Source: Lichenicoccus sp963693035
GTDB lineage: Bacteria; Pseudomonadota; Alphaproteobacteria; Acetobacterales; Acetobacteraceae
Assembly: GCA_963693035.2 (NCBI GenBank)
Contig: CAXMMQ010000008.1
Coordinates: 124,001-188,000, forward strand
Direction: 5' to 3'
DNA: 64,000 bases
This document shows positions 8,562 through 17,063 of this stretch, in pieces. The translations under genes were made by a program, and so were the position numbers. The stretch's first letter is position 1, and every line of letters begins with the position of its first letter. The notes beneath the pieces were generated by a model. The model did not search any database. It was given only the letters and a program-made list of their open reading frames with translations, and was not told where the DNA came from.

Positions 8562-11500
8562 CTACTGGTAGTAGAGTGCGTGCAACTGGGCCGCGGTCAT
8601 GTCCTGGATCTGTGTGCCGGTGAAGGATGGCGACTGGCTGGCAGTGAAGTAGGTCATCTGCGTCGTCGTCAGCGCCGTGAGCTGGGTAGACGTGAAGGCG
8701 GCGATGTCCTTGCTGCCCAGCGCCTGGAGCTGCGTCGAAGTCAGGTTCCCGACATCGGACAGCGACAAGGCTCCGAACTGCCCCGTGCTCATCGCAAGCG
8801 CCTGGCTCGAGCTGATGAGGACGGCCTGGGTCGAGGTGAGGCCGCTGATCGCCGCCGTCGTCAGGGCCGCGAACTGCAGGCTCGACAGTACGCCGGGGAC
8901 CGTCGTGCCCAGGGCGACGATGTCCGACGAGGTCAGCCCGGCCAGTCCCGCCACGTTGAGACCGGGCAGCGCCGTCGAGGTGATGTTGCCCACGTCCGTC
9001 GAGCTCAGCGCCGCGACCTGGCTCGAGCTGAAGCCGGCCAGCTGCGTCGAAGCCAGCGCCCCGACCTCGGTCGAGGACAATGCCACGATCTGTGCCGTTC
9101 CCAGGCCCTTGAGCTGGCTTGCCGTCAGCGCCGCGATCTGCGTCGTCGCATCCAGCACCGCGGTGGTGTTCAGCGCCGCAACCTGCAGCGTGGTCAGTCC
9201 CGTCTGACCCGTGGTGCCGAGGCCGATGAGCTGCGTGCTGTTCAGCGCCGCGATCGCCGCGACACTGAGCCCGGCCACCTGGGTCGCCGTCAGCGCCGCG
9301 ACTTCCGTGCTGCCCAATCCGGCGATGTTGGTGGCGTTCAGCCCCGCCAGCGCCGCGGCCGTCAGCCCGGGCAGGTTCGTTGCCGTCAGCGTGGAGATGT
9401 CGCTGGAGTTCAGCGCCGCCACCTGCGTCGAGGCGAAGCCGGTAAGCTGCGTCGAGGCCAGCGCCCCGACCTCGGTCGAGGACAGCGCCGCGACCTGCGC
9501 GGTGCCAAGACCCTTGATCTGTGTCGCCGTCAGCGCCGCGATCTGCGTCGTCGCATTCAGCACCGCGGTGGTGGTCAACGCCGCAACCTGCAGCGTGGTC
9601 AGTCCCGCTTGACCCGTGGTGCCGAGGCCGATGAGCTGCGTGCTGTTCAGCGCCGCGATCGCCGCGACACTGAGCCCGGCCACCTGGGTCGCCGTCAGCG
9701 CCGCGACTTCCGTGCTGCCCAATCCGGCGATGTTGGTCGAGGTCAGCCCGGCCAGCGCCGCCGCCGTCAGGCCCGGCAGGTTCGTCGCCGTCAGCGTCGA
9801 GATGTCGCTCGAGTTCAGCGCCGCGACCTGGGTCGAGGCGAAGCCGGACACCTGCGTCGAGGCCAGCGCCGCCACCTCGGTCGAGGACAGCGCCGCCACC
9901 TGCGCGGTGCCAAGACCCTTGAGCTGCGTCGCGGTCAGGGCTGCGATCTGCGTTGTCGCGTCAAGCACCGCGGTGGTGTTCAGCGCGGCCACCTGCGTCG
10001 CGGTCAGACCTGCCGAACCCGTGGTGCCGAGGCCGCCCAACTGCGTGCTGTTCAGCGCCGCGATGGCTGCGGTGCTGAGCCCGGCCACCTGCGTCGCCGC
10101 CAGGGCCGCGACCGCCGTGCTGCTCAGCCCGGCGATGTTGGTCGAGGTCAGCCCCGCAAGCGCTGCCGCCGTAAGTCCCGGAAGATTCGTCGCGGTCAGC
10201 GTGGAGATGTCGGTCGAGTTCAGCGCTGCGACCTGCGTCGAAGCCAGGCCGGAAAGCTGCGTCGAGGCCAGTGCTGCGACCTCGGTCGAGGACAGCGCCA
10301 CCACCTGCGCGGTGCCAAGACCCTTGAGCTGTGTCGCGGTCAGGGCCGCGATCTGCGTCGTCGCCGCCAGCACCGATACGGTGTTCAGTGCCCCCACCTG
10401 CGTCGCGGTCAGGCCGGCGAGACCCGTTGTGCCCAGGCCGATCAACTGCGTGCTGTTCAGCGCCGCGATCCCCGCCGTGCTCAGGCCTGCTGCCTGCGTC
10501 GCGGTCAGCGCCGCCACTTCCGTGCTGCCGAGCCCGGCGATGTTGGTCGAGGTCAGACCCGCCAGGGCCGCCGCCGTCAAGCCCGGCAGGTTGGTCGCCG
10601 TCAGCGTGGAGATGTCGCTCGAGTTCAGCGCCGCGACCTGGGTCGAGGCGAAGCCGGACACCTGCGTCGAGGCCAGCGCCGCGACCTCGGTCGAGGACAG
10701 CGCCACGATCTGCGCGGTGCCCAGCCCCTTGAGCTGCGTCGCGGTCAGGGCTGCGATCTGCGTCGTCGCCGCCAGCACCGATGCGGTGTTCAGCGCCGCC
10801 ACCTGCGTCGCGGTCAGGCCCGCCGATCCCGTGGTGCCCAGGCCGATGAGCTGCGTGCTGTTCAGCGCCGCGATGGCCGCCGTGCTCAGGCCTGCAACCT
10901 GCGTCGCGGTCAGCGCCGCCACTTCGGTGCTGCCGAGCCCGGCGATGTTGGTTGAGGTCAGACCCGCCAGGGCGGCCGCCGTCAGACCCGGCAGGTTGGT
11001 CGCCGTCAGTGTCGAGATGTCGCTCGAATTCAGCGCCGCCACCTGCGTCGAGGCGAAACCGGAGAGCTGTGTCGAGGTCAGGGCCGCGACCTCGGTCGAG
11101 GACAGCACCGCCACCTGGGCGATACCCAGGCCCTTGAGCTGGGTGGAGGCCAGGCCGACGATCTGCGTGGTTGCCGCCAGCACCGAGGCGGTGTTAAGCG
11201 CCGCCACCTGCGTCGCGGTCAGGCCCGCCGATCCCGTGGTGCCCAGGCCGATCAACTGCGTGCTGTTCAGCGCCGCGATGGCCGCCGTGCCGAGGCCGCC
11301 GACCTGCGTCGACGTCAGCGCCCCGACCTCCGTGCTTCCCAGCCCGACGATGTTGGTGGAGGTCAAACCCGATAGCGCCGCCGCGGTCAGCCCCGGCAGG
11401 TTCGTCGCCGTCAGCGTCGAGATGTCGCTCGAGTTCAGCGCCGCCACCTGCGTCGAGGCGAAGCCGGACACCTGCGTCGAGGTCAGCGCAGCCACCTCGG

Positions 11501-11981
11501 TGGAGGACAGCGCCGCCACCTGCGCCGTGCCCAACCCCTTGAGCTGGGTCGAGGCGAGGGCGACAATCTGCGTTGTTGCCGCCAGCACCGCAGTCGTGTT
11601 CAAGGCCGCCACCTGGGCCGCGGTCAGGCCCGCGAGGCCGGTGGTGCCGAGGCCGATGACCTGCGTGCTGTTCAGCGCCGCGATGGCCGCCGTGCTCAGG
11701 CCGCCGACCTGGGTTGCCGTCAGGGCGGCGACCTCGGTGCTTCCCAGCCCGACGATGTTGGTCGAGGTCAGCCCCGCCATCGCCGCCGCTGTCAACCCCG
11801 GCAGGTTCGTGGCCGTCAGCGTGGAGATGTCGCTCGAATTCAGCGCCGCCACCTGCGTCGAGGCGAGACCTGCAATCTGCGTAGAGACCAGCGTCGCGAA
11901 ATCGGTGGATTGCATCGCAGCCAGATACGAGGTCGGCAGCGTTGCCACATTTGACGAGGTCAGGGTTGAGACGGTTGTCAT
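8562..11981 (-). CDS. Giant Ser/Thr-rich octapeptide-repeat protein
   Basis: This 1139-residue protein is built almost entirely from an eight-residue motif of the form [ST][ST]x[VIL]xxLx, for example STQVAALN, STEVAALT and TATNLPGL. Sixteen octads plus one heptad make a 135-residue super-unit, seen seven times well conserved and once divergent towards the C-terminus. The regular spacing of two hydrophobic residues with Ser/Thr between them suggests a beta-solenoid or similar stacked fold with rows of exposed hydroxyls. Cys, Trp, Arg and His are nearly absent. The start ATG at 11981 follows a GAAGAGAG ribosome-binding site; an upstream extension to 12107 is rejected. There is no N-terminal signal peptide, as repeats begin within ten residues. 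The C-terminus ends in an aromatic tail (ALYYQ). Function is unknown. The adjacent GT41 enzymes make it a strong candidate O-glycosylation substrate, possibly a surface or secreted protein. Confidence 0.8.
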   Translation of the reverse strand: MTTVSTLTSSNVATLPTSYLAAMQSTDFATLVSTQIAGLASTQVAALNSSDISTLTATNLPGLTAAAMAGLTSTNIVGLGSTEVAALTATQVGGLSTAAIAALNSTQVIGLGTTGLAGLTAAQVAALNTTAVLAATTQIVALASTQLKGLGTAQVAALSSTEVAALTSTQVSGFASTQVAALNSSDISTLTATNLPGLTAAALSGLTSTNIVGLGSTEVGALTSTQVGGLGTAAIAALNSTQLIGLGTTGSAGLTATQVAALNTASVLAATTQIVGLASTQLKGLGIAQVAVLSSTEVAALTSTQLSGFASTQVAALNSSDISTLTATNLPGLTAAALAGLTSTNIAGLGSTEVAALTATQVAGLSTAAIAALNSTQLIGLGTTGSAGLTATQVAALNTASVLAATTQIAALTATQLKGLGTAQIVALSSTEVAALASTQVSGFASTQVAALNSSDISTLTATNLPGLTAAALAGLTSTNIAGLGSTEVAALTATQAAGLSTAGIAALNSTQLIGLGTTGLAGLTATQVGALNTVSVLAATTQIAALTATQLKGLGTAQVVALSSTEVAALASTQLSGLASTQVAALNSTDISTLTATNLPGLTAAALAGLTSTNIAGLSSTAVAALAATQVAGLSTAAIAALNSTQLGGLGTTGSAGLTATQVAALNTTAVLDATTQIAALTATQLKGLGTAQVAALSSTEVAALASTQVSGFASTQVAALNSSDISTLTATNLPGLTAAALAGLTSTNIAGLGSTEVAALTATQVAGLSVAAIAALNSTQLIGLGTTGQAGLTTLQVAALTTTAVLNATTQIAALTATQIKGLGTAQVAALSSTEVGALASTQLTGFASTQVAALNSSDISTLTATNLPGLTAAALAGLNATNIAGLGSTEVAALTATQVAGLSVAAIAALNSTQLIGLGTTGQTGLTTLQVAALNTTAVLDATTQIAALTASQLKGLGTAQIVALSSTEVGALASTQLAGFSSSQVAALSSTDVGNITSTALPGLNVAGLAGLTSSDIVALGTTVPGVLSSLQFAALTTAAISGLTSTQAVLISSSQALAMSTGQFGALSLSDVGNLTSTQLQALGSKDIAAFTSTQLTALTTTQMTYFTASQSPSFTGTQIQDMTAAQLHALYYQ
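8646..11885 (-). repeat. Eight tandem 405-bp units inside the octad-repeat gene
   Basis: The codons for SSDISTL recur at exactly 405-base steps: the anchor GAGATGTCG (plus strand) is at 9394, 9799, 10204, 10609, 11014, 11419 and 11824. A diverged counterpart (TDVGNI) lies 405 bases below the first. The seven upper units look highly similar at the nucleotide level, including wobble positions, pointing to recent duplication or gene conversion. The eighth, encoding the C-terminal part, has diverged. Outer limits are approximate. Confidence 0.9.
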
Positions 11982-12209
11982 GAAACTCTCTTCGCAGTGC
12001 TGGTCATTGCGCGGCCCTGCGCTTCTGGGCTTCGGCGCCGAGGACCCGAACTTGTTCCGGACAGCGACCGAGAGACCCGGCGACACGTCCCGGCGGCCTG
12101 TTCTCAACCGGTACTGGTGAAGGATTCGTTAAGGCGCTATAACGAAATTTGCATGCGTCTCTGCGTGGCCGCACCTGTCACCGAACTGCTCGAGACAGCT
12201 CCCGTTCGC
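11982..12209. other. Intergenic region upstream of the octad-repeat gene
   Basis: This 228-base gap lies between the Sel1-repeat gene (ends 12210) and the octad-repeat gene (starts 11981), both on the minus strand. It has a markedly AT-richer patch at about 12120-12155 that could hold a promoter for the octad-glycosyltransferase operon. I could not find a convincing -35/-10 pair. There is no coding potential that I trust. Confidence 0.4.
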
Positions 12210-13970
12210 TCAGACGAGTTCGAGAAGCTCGATGCTCGCCGGCAACAGGGCGAGGACGCCCGATGCGGTGACGCGAAGCTCCGTAGCCGCATCTGGCGTC
12301 GCGATCCGCGCGACCGGCGTACGATGCCGGTGCGACGACAAGGCCGCCAACGCCCCGGGATGCCCGCCGGCCGCGGCCTTGCGGAGATAGGCTTCGGCAG
12401 CCTCGGGATCTTCCGGCTGGTCATAGAAGCCCAGCGCCAGCACTCCCAGCGCATACAGCGCTCCGACATGACCGGCGTCGGCGGCCTCGCGCAGCAAGGT
12501 CTTCGCGGCCGCAAGATCCGGTGGTCCGCCACGGCCGTTGAGGAGCATTTCGGCGGCAAGCGCTTCGGCCTCGGGAAGTCCCTGCTGGGACGCCTGCAAC
12601 AGGAACCCGCGCGCCGCTACGAGATCCCTGGCGACACCCCTGCCTTCCGCAAGCATCCTGCCGCATGAGTATTGCGCCAGGGCCAGGTGATCGGCGGCGG
12701 CGCGGAACCACACCATCGCCTCCGCATCGTCCTGCTCCCTGCCGAGCCCCGCTTCGCAGCAGAGACCGACATTGTATGCCGCCGCTGCGTCGCCACGCGC
12801 CGCCATGTCCTGGAACCAGGTCAGGATCACGCGCCAGTCTTCCGCGGACCCGCTCTCGCCGCTGCCGGCACCTGCGCCATCCTGAGCGAGCACGAGTGCC
12901 GTCAACTCGGCGCAGGACGCCGCATCTCCGGTGCGTGCCGCCGTCCGCAGCAGGCGCAGCGCCTCTCCCGGATCGACCGGGACGCCTTCGCCCCTCTGAT
13001 GCAGCCCGGCAAGCGCACGGGTGGCCCCCGTGTGACCGGATGCAGCCGCGCGCCCGAACCAGAGCATTGCCTCGGCATAGTTGGGTGGCAGCGCCCCGGC
13101 CTGGGCATACAGTTCGCCCAGGGCTGCCTCCGCCTCCACTTCGCCGCCAAGCGCCGCCCGACGGATCCAGGTCTCGCCCACGAAGCTGTCCGGCTGCAGG
13201 CCGTGTCCGCGCAGCAGGGCGAGCCCGTAGGCGAGTTGCGACGGACCATGTCCGAGCTCAGCGCCGGCGCGGTAGTGCTCGGACGCTGAATGGCCACCCG
13301 CCAGGTCACACCCCGCCAGGACGCCGAGCAGGTAGTGCGCCATCGGCACGTCCGCGCCTGCGGCCTCTGCAAGGAGCCTGCGTGCCTCGATGACGTTCGC
13401 CGCCGGATTGCTGCGCAGCAGCGCGAGCGACCAGCCAAGCTGGCCATGCGCGCAGCCGGCCTCCGACGAGATCCGGTAGCACGCGTCACCGCGCGCCGCG
13501 TCGCGCAGGTCAAGCGGTCCGGAGGTGAGGATGAAGCCGAGCAGCGCCAGCGATGGCGGGTGTCCGGCGGCGGACGCCCGCTCGCTCCAGTGCAGGGCCG
13601 TCTGGTAGTCCGGGATACCGCTCAGCGCCTGCGACGCCGTCTCGAACAGGGTGCCGGAAGCAGGGCCGGTCACGCCCTGCAGGGCGAGCGAGGCGACCAT
13701 GAACTCTGCCTCGATGTCGCCGAGCTCCGCGGCCTTGGTGAGCCATTGCATCGCAACCGCCGGAGTGCAGGGCAGGCCCCGGCCGAGCAGGTAGGCGCGC
13801 CCGAGTTCAAGGCAGGCGCCACTCGATCCCGCCTGTGCCGCAAGCGAAAGCAGTCTGATGCCGCGGCTTCTGCCCCTACGCCCGAGCAGGCGAAGCACCG
13901 GTTCGGCCAGCGCTGCCGGATGGCAGTGCAACCTGGAGACTCCGAGTTGGATGGCACGAAGGATGGACAT
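12210..13970 (-). CDS. Sel1-repeat (tetratricopeptide-like) protein
   Basis: This 586-residue protein consists of Sel1-like repeats, helical pairs of roughly 36 residues with the signature AxxxLGxxYxxGxGVxxDxxxAxxWxxxAA. Clear examples are ACLELGRAYLLGRGL, AQYSCGRMLAEGRGVARDLVAARGFL and GALYALGVLALGFYDQPEDPEAAEAYLRKAA. About a dozen repeats cover nearly the whole length. Sel1 proteins act as scaffolds or adaptors in complexes, including cell-envelope processes and signalling. There is no clear signal peptide or membrane segment. It lies upstream of the octad-repeat/glycosyltransferase genes on the same strand, separated by 228 bases, and may belong functionally to that block. Its start ATG at 13970 faces an AT-rich intergenic region. 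Confidence 0.82.
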   Translation of the reverse strand: MSILRAIQLGVSRLHCHPAALAEPVLRLLGRRGRSRGIRLLSLAAQAGSSGACLELGRAYLLGRGLPCTPAVAMQWLTKAAELGDIEAEFMVASLALQGVTGPASGTLFETASQALSGIPDYQTALHWSERASAAGHPPSLALLGFILTSGPLDLRDAARGDACYRISSEAGCAHGQLGWSLALLRSNPAANVIEARRLLAEAAGADVPMAHYLLGVLAGCDLAGGHSASEHYRAGAELGHGPSQLAYGLALLRGHGLQPDSFVGETWIRRAALGGEVEAEAALGELYAQAGALPPNYAEAMLWFGRAAASGHTGATRALAGLHQRGEGVPVDPGEALRLLRTAARTGDAASCAELTALVLAQDGAGAGSGESGSAEDWRVILTWFQDMAARGDAAAAYNVGLCCEAGLGREQDDAEAMVWFRAAADHLALAQYSCGRMLAEGRGVARDLVAARGFLLQASQQGLPEAEALAAEMLLNGRGGPPDLAAAKTLLREAADAGHVGALYALGVLALGFYDQPEDPEAAEAYLRKAAAGGHPGALAALSSHRHRTPVARIATPDAATELRVTASGVLALLPASIELLELV

Positions 13971-14288
13971 TCAGCGGGTCCGCTTGACGACCCTCGCATT
14001 GTCACCTTTCCGGGTGAATAAAACGTGAGCAAGTCCGTCTTTGCACAGAATATCGCAGACCTAGTGCGAAGCTTAATGACAGTTTAAAGCTTTATTACTT
14101 GTCAATTACTATAACGTGGCTGAAAGATCGCCTTGGGCTGCTTCGTGGTCCCGAGCGGGCCTTCCGGCTGCTTTCGATGGACGCCGGGAAACGTCGCGTG
14201 GTATCGACGATCAGTATTTGAGAATAACGACTGGTCGGGTTGTCCTCGATCTGCATGTCTGCGCACGAATGCTGCATCGGAACCAGTG
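13971..14288. promoter_or_regulatory. AT-rich divergent intergenic region
   Basis: This 318-base region separates the Sel1-repeat gene (minus) from the methyltransferase gene (plus). Its part at 14010-14120 is far AT-richer than anything around it. It contains a consensus TTGACA on the minus strand (14100-14105), a TATAAC on the plus strand (14110-14115) and imperfect inverted AAGCTT repeats at 14070-14092. These are plausible promoter elements, but no pair with ideal spacing is seen. The in-frame extension of the methyltransferase reading frame through this region is not credible as coding sequence. Confidence 0.45.
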
Positions 14289-14945
14289 ATGACCAAGCAA
14301 GTCCTGCATGTCGGCTGCGGCGCCAAATCTGCCGGCAAGCTGCACCCGGCGTTCGGCGATGAAGCATGGCGCGAGCTGCGTCTGGATATCGATCCATCGG
14401 TGCAGCCGGACATCGTCGGCACCATGACCGACATGTCTCCGGTGCCGGACGCCGGCGTCGATGCGGTGTTCTCGTCGCACAACCTCGAGCACCTCTATCC
14501 GCACGAGGTCCCGGTCGCGCTGGCGGAATTCCGGCGCGTCCTGAAGCCGGGCGGCTTCGCGCTGATCACGCTGCCCGACCTGCAGGAGGTGGCGCGCCTG
14601 GTCGCCACCGAGGGGCTGGAGGCGACCGCCTATCTCTCCGGCCTCGGCCCGATCAGGCCGCTCGACATCCTGTTCGGCTATCGCGGCGCCCTCGCCGACG
14701 GCAACCTGTTCATGGCGCACCATACCGGCTTCACCAGCGCCAGCCTGATGAGTGCCCTGGGTGAGGCCGGGTTTGCCGCGACCACGGTGCAGCGGGTGCC
14801 GAAATCGTTCAGTCTGTGGGCGATCAGCTTCTGCGCGTTGCCGACGCAGCAGGAGCTGGACATCGCGCAGAACCGCATGCTCCCGCTGCACGCGGCCTTG
14901 CTGGAGTCGATCCCGGCGTCGGCGCGCGAACTCGAGCCGGCCTGA
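14289..14945 (+). CDS. SAM-dependent methyltransferase (class I, type 11)
   Basis: This 218-residue small-molecule methyltransferase-like protein starts at MTKQVLHVGCGAKSAGKL, where LHVGCG is the SAM-binding motif I of Rossmann methyltransferases. Further motifs are LRLDIDPSVQPDIVGTMTDMS (acidic loop), VDAVFSSHNLEHLYPHEV and FRRVLKPGGFALITLPDL, typical of the Methyltransf_11 family. Start choice: the frame extends to 14133, but the upstream part is AT-rich and lacks family features, so the ATG at 14289 is preferred. The substrate is unknown. Related proteins often sit in glycan or surface-polymer clusters, which would fit the glycosyltransferases to the left, though this gene is on the opposite strand. 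Confidence 0.75.
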   Translation: MTKQVLHVGCGAKSAGKLHPAFGDEAWRELRLDIDPSVQPDIVGTMTDMSPVPDAGVDAVFSSHNLEHLYPHEVPVALAEFRRVLKPGGFALITLPDLQEVARLVATEGLEATAYLSGLGPIRPLDILFGYRGALADGNLFMAHHTGFTSASLMSALGEAGFAATTVQRVPKSFSLWAISFCALPTQQELDIAQNRMLPLHAALLESIPASARELEPA

Positions 14946-14949
14946 CCTT

Positions 14950-15609
14950 CTATTGCTCCTTCGTCCCGCGGCTCGGCATCTCGCCGGCGGCGATCAGTGC
15001 CGCCGCGATTGCGACCGTCCGCCGGCCCTGGTGCCGGATCGCATCGAAATCCTCCTGTCTCGGCGCACGGTTCTCGGCGCCGACGATGGCCGAGGCGCCG
15101 TAGGGCGAGCCCGCTTCCAGCATCGCCTCGTCGGTGTAGCCGGTTGGCACGATGACCATGCCGAGATGCGCCATCGGGGCGTACAGCGACAGCGTGACCA
15201 CCTCGGTGCCGCCGTGCGGCCAGGAGGCGGTCGCGAATGCGCCCCCCACTTTGCCGGCAAGCGCGCCGCGCTTCCATTGCGGACCAAGCTGGTCGAGGAA
15301 GTTCTTCAGCTCGGTGGCCATCGCTCCGAAATAGCAGGGCGTGCCGAACAGGATCGCGTCGGCCCAGTCGGCATCGTCGCTGGTGGGCGCCTCGTAGAGC
15401 GCGTTCTGGCGGGCGGCGCTCTCCCGCCACCCCTTGACCTTGGCCATCGCGTCGGCGGCTGCCACTTCCCGCGCCCGGCGCAGGCGCACCTCCGCGCCCG
15501 CGTCGCGCGCCGCCTCGGCGGCGGCGACCGCCAGCGTCTCGACGGAACCGGTGCGGGAATGGAACACGATCAGCAGGCGGGTGGGCGATGCAGGCAGGGA
15601 ATTGGACAA
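14950..15609 (-). CDS. Flavodoxin-like NAD(P)H:quinone oxidoreductase, WrbA type
   Basis: This roughly 219-residue flavodoxin-fold protein has an N-terminal LLIVFHSRTGSVETLA that is the FMN phosphate-binding loop. DADWADAILFGTPCYFGAMATELKNFLDQ and GGAFATASWPHGGTEVVTLSLY are WrbA/NQO signatures. Such proteins reduce quinones by two electrons and protect against oxidative stress. A TTG at 15609 preceded by AGGAG at good spacing is the probable start; the alternative ATG at 15654 adds 15 residues unlike the family. The stop lies 5 bases past the end of the convergent methyltransferase gene. Confidence 0.8.
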   Translation of the reverse strand: MSNSLPASPTRLLIVFHSRTGSVETLAVAAAEAARDAGAEVRLRRAREVAAADAMAKVKGWRESAARQNALYEAPTSDDADWADAILFGTPCYFGAMATELKNFLDQLGPQWKRGALAGKVGGAFATASWPHGGTEVVTLSLYAPMAHLGMVIVPTGYTDEAMLEAGSPYGASAIVGAENRAPRQEDFDAIRHQGRRTVAIAAALIAAGEMPSRGTKEQ

Positions 15610-15703
15610 GCCAGGCTCCTGTTCGCCGCGGACCGGCGGCGTGAGCCTGCACATTGTGCCAGCGCACCGTTTCGCAATGCGCCGGGACGGAAGCGGCCGT
15701 TGA

Positions 15704-16966
15704 CTATAATGTCAGATGCCCGAACTTCCGCAGCGACTGCGCCAGCTCCTGGTGCTCGCGCGCGTAGGTCGCCAGCGGGATGTCCGCCACCGTCGCCTCC
15801 CAGGCCTGGCGGATCGCCCGCACCCCGGCGCCCGGTCCGCCGGGATGGGCGATGATGCCGCCGCCGCCGAGATACATGAGGTCGATGGTGCGGCCGGTGC
15901 GGGCATAGGTCTCAGGTGCCTGGCCGCCCCACTGCCCGGAGCAGACCACCGGCAGGGCGCGGTCCGACGGCGACAGCAGCGGCGTCGAGCAGTCCTTGAA
16001 CGACTGCACGAAGCTGTCGTCGGGCTCCCAGTATTTGGCACCGATGCCGTTGACCTGGAACTGGTCGATGCCGAGCAGGCGCCACAGCGTCTGGTACACG
16101 CTGAAGTCGAAGCCGAGGCCCGGATGGCGGGTCAGGATGTCCCAGCCGTTGCGATGCGCGTGCAGCACCAGGCGCGAGCGGCGGCGCAGGAAGGCGAGGC
16201 CGCCATAGCCGACCGAGTTGATGTTGATGACCGCCGCATTGCCGCCGGCATCCGCCACGATGTCGTGGTTTCGCAACATCAGCTCCGGATCGGCCGACGA
16301 GATGCCGAACGCGTACATGACGCGGCGTCCGATCTTCTGCTCGTGGTTCCTGATTACCGGCATCACAGCGCGCACCCGCGCCTCGAGCGTCGAGTAGGCC
16401 GGGCTCATCAGCTTCTCGTCGTCCTTGATGAAGTCGACGCCGGCCTCCACCAATTCCGCCGCGATCGCGGCGGTCTCCTCCGGGGCGAGCCCGAGATTTG
16501 GCTTGATGATGGTGCCGATCAGCGGGCGGCCATGCACGCCGGACACCGCGCGCGAGCCCTCGATGCCGAATTGCGGCCCGGGATGCGCGCTAATGAAGGC
16601 CGGCGGCAGGCGCAGGCCGACGATGCGTATGCCGCTCAGGCCCTTGACCGAGAACACGCCGCCGAGCGCGATGGTCACCAGGGCGGCGATGTCGGTGCCG
16701 ACCACATCGAGCGGAAACTCGATGTCGGCGTCGGCGCGGTTGTACGGGCCGGGGCTGTCCTGGGGGAAGCCCGGCACCGGCACCGCGGGCAGCGGACGGA
16801 GCTGCGCCACCCGCGCGGCACAGCGCGCCTTCAGGTCGGCGGTCTCGCCGGGGAGCGCCACGAAGGTGCCGGTGGACTGGTCGGCGGCGATCCTGTCGGC
16901 CAGCTTGCGCGGATCGCCCGCCGTCTCGATCCGGTAGGTCACGGTAATGCTGGCAGCGTCAGGCAT
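15704..16966 (-). CDS. oiaX: RuBisCO-like protein, probable 3-oxo-isoapionate-4-phosphate transcarboxylase/hydrolase (OiaX)
   Basis: This 420-residue form-IV-type RuBisCO large-subunit homologue keeps the metal-site motif GVDFIKDDE, with the lysine carbamylated in true RuBisCO followed by Asp and Glu. It has GTIIKPNLGL, where the first catalytic lysine is present but the second position is Asn. The C-terminal GGGGIIAHPGGPGAG is the phosphate-binding loop. In the published apiose pathway this family (OiaX) acts on 3-oxo-isoapionate 4-phosphate produced by the DUF1537 kinase OiaK. The divergent neighbouring gene is exactly such a kinase, and dehydrogenases of the same pathway follow, so the call rests strongly on context. 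The ATG at 16966 is preferred over a GTG three bases upstream. Photosynthetic CO2 fixation is unlikely. Confidence 0.78.
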   Translation of the reverse strand: MPDAASITVTYRIETAGDPRKLADRIAADQSTGTFVALPGETADLKARCAARVAQLRPLPAVPVPGFPQDSPGPYNRADADIEFPLDVVGTDIAALVTIALGGVFSVKGLSGIRIVGLRLPPAFISAHPGPQFGIEGSRAVSGVHGRPLIGTIIKPNLGLAPEETAAIAAELVEAGVDFIKDDEKLMSPAYSTLEARVRAVMPVIRNHEQKIGRRVMYAFGISSADPELMLRNHDIVADAGGNAAVININSVGYGGLAFLRRRSRLVLHAHRNGWDILTRHPGLGFDFSVYQTLWRLLGIDQFQVNGIGAKYWEPDDSFVQSFKDCSTPLLSPSDRALPVVCSGQWGGQAPETYARTGRTIDLMYLGGGGIIAHPGGPGAGVRAIRQAWEATVADIPLATYAREHQELAQSLRKFGHLTL

Positions 16967-17015
16967 CACGGCGCTCCGTCGCTGGTCATGATCCTACCGC
17001 GAGGATTTTGACCAT

Positions 17016-17035
17016 CTGGTATGATGAGCATACAT
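17016..17035. promoter_or_regulatory. Candidate GntR operator in the oiaX/oiaK divergent promoter
   Basis: CTGGTATGATGAG at 17016-17028 is followed by CATACA, giving the imperfect inverted repeat TGGTATG-n5-CATACA. The same 13-mer with one change (CTGGTATAATGAG) is found at 21184-21196 upstream of the other arm of the cluster. Sharing between two promoters of one pathway, and location between divergent genes, suggests the binding site of the GntR protein encoded at 18401. Confidence 0.55.
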
Positions 17036-17063
17036 CAGAACGGGAAGCCCCAGGAAGCTGCCG

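Noticed and set aside
8646..11885. Regular repeats resembling a CRISPR array
   Set aside because: The period is 405 bases of coding repeat with no short identical repeats separated by unique spacers, and no cas genes are present.
11982..12107. 41-residue N-terminal extension of the octad-repeat protein
   Set aside because: The extension has ordinary intergenic composition and no octads; a good ribosome-binding site precedes the ATG at 11981.
7659..12120. Very long plus-strand open frames across the octad-repeat region (1098 and 834 residues)
   Set aside because: They are antisense to the repeat gene. They arise because a stop-free GC-rich repeat is stop-free in several frames; the first is Arg/Gln-rich low complexity and starts in the glycosyltransferase antisense. 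The minus strand has the ribosome-binding site and a regular protein motif.
15704..16966. True CO2-fixing RuBisCO
   Set aside because: One catalytic lysine position is Asn, no small subunit or phosphoribulokinase is nearby, and the context is sugar-acid catabolism.
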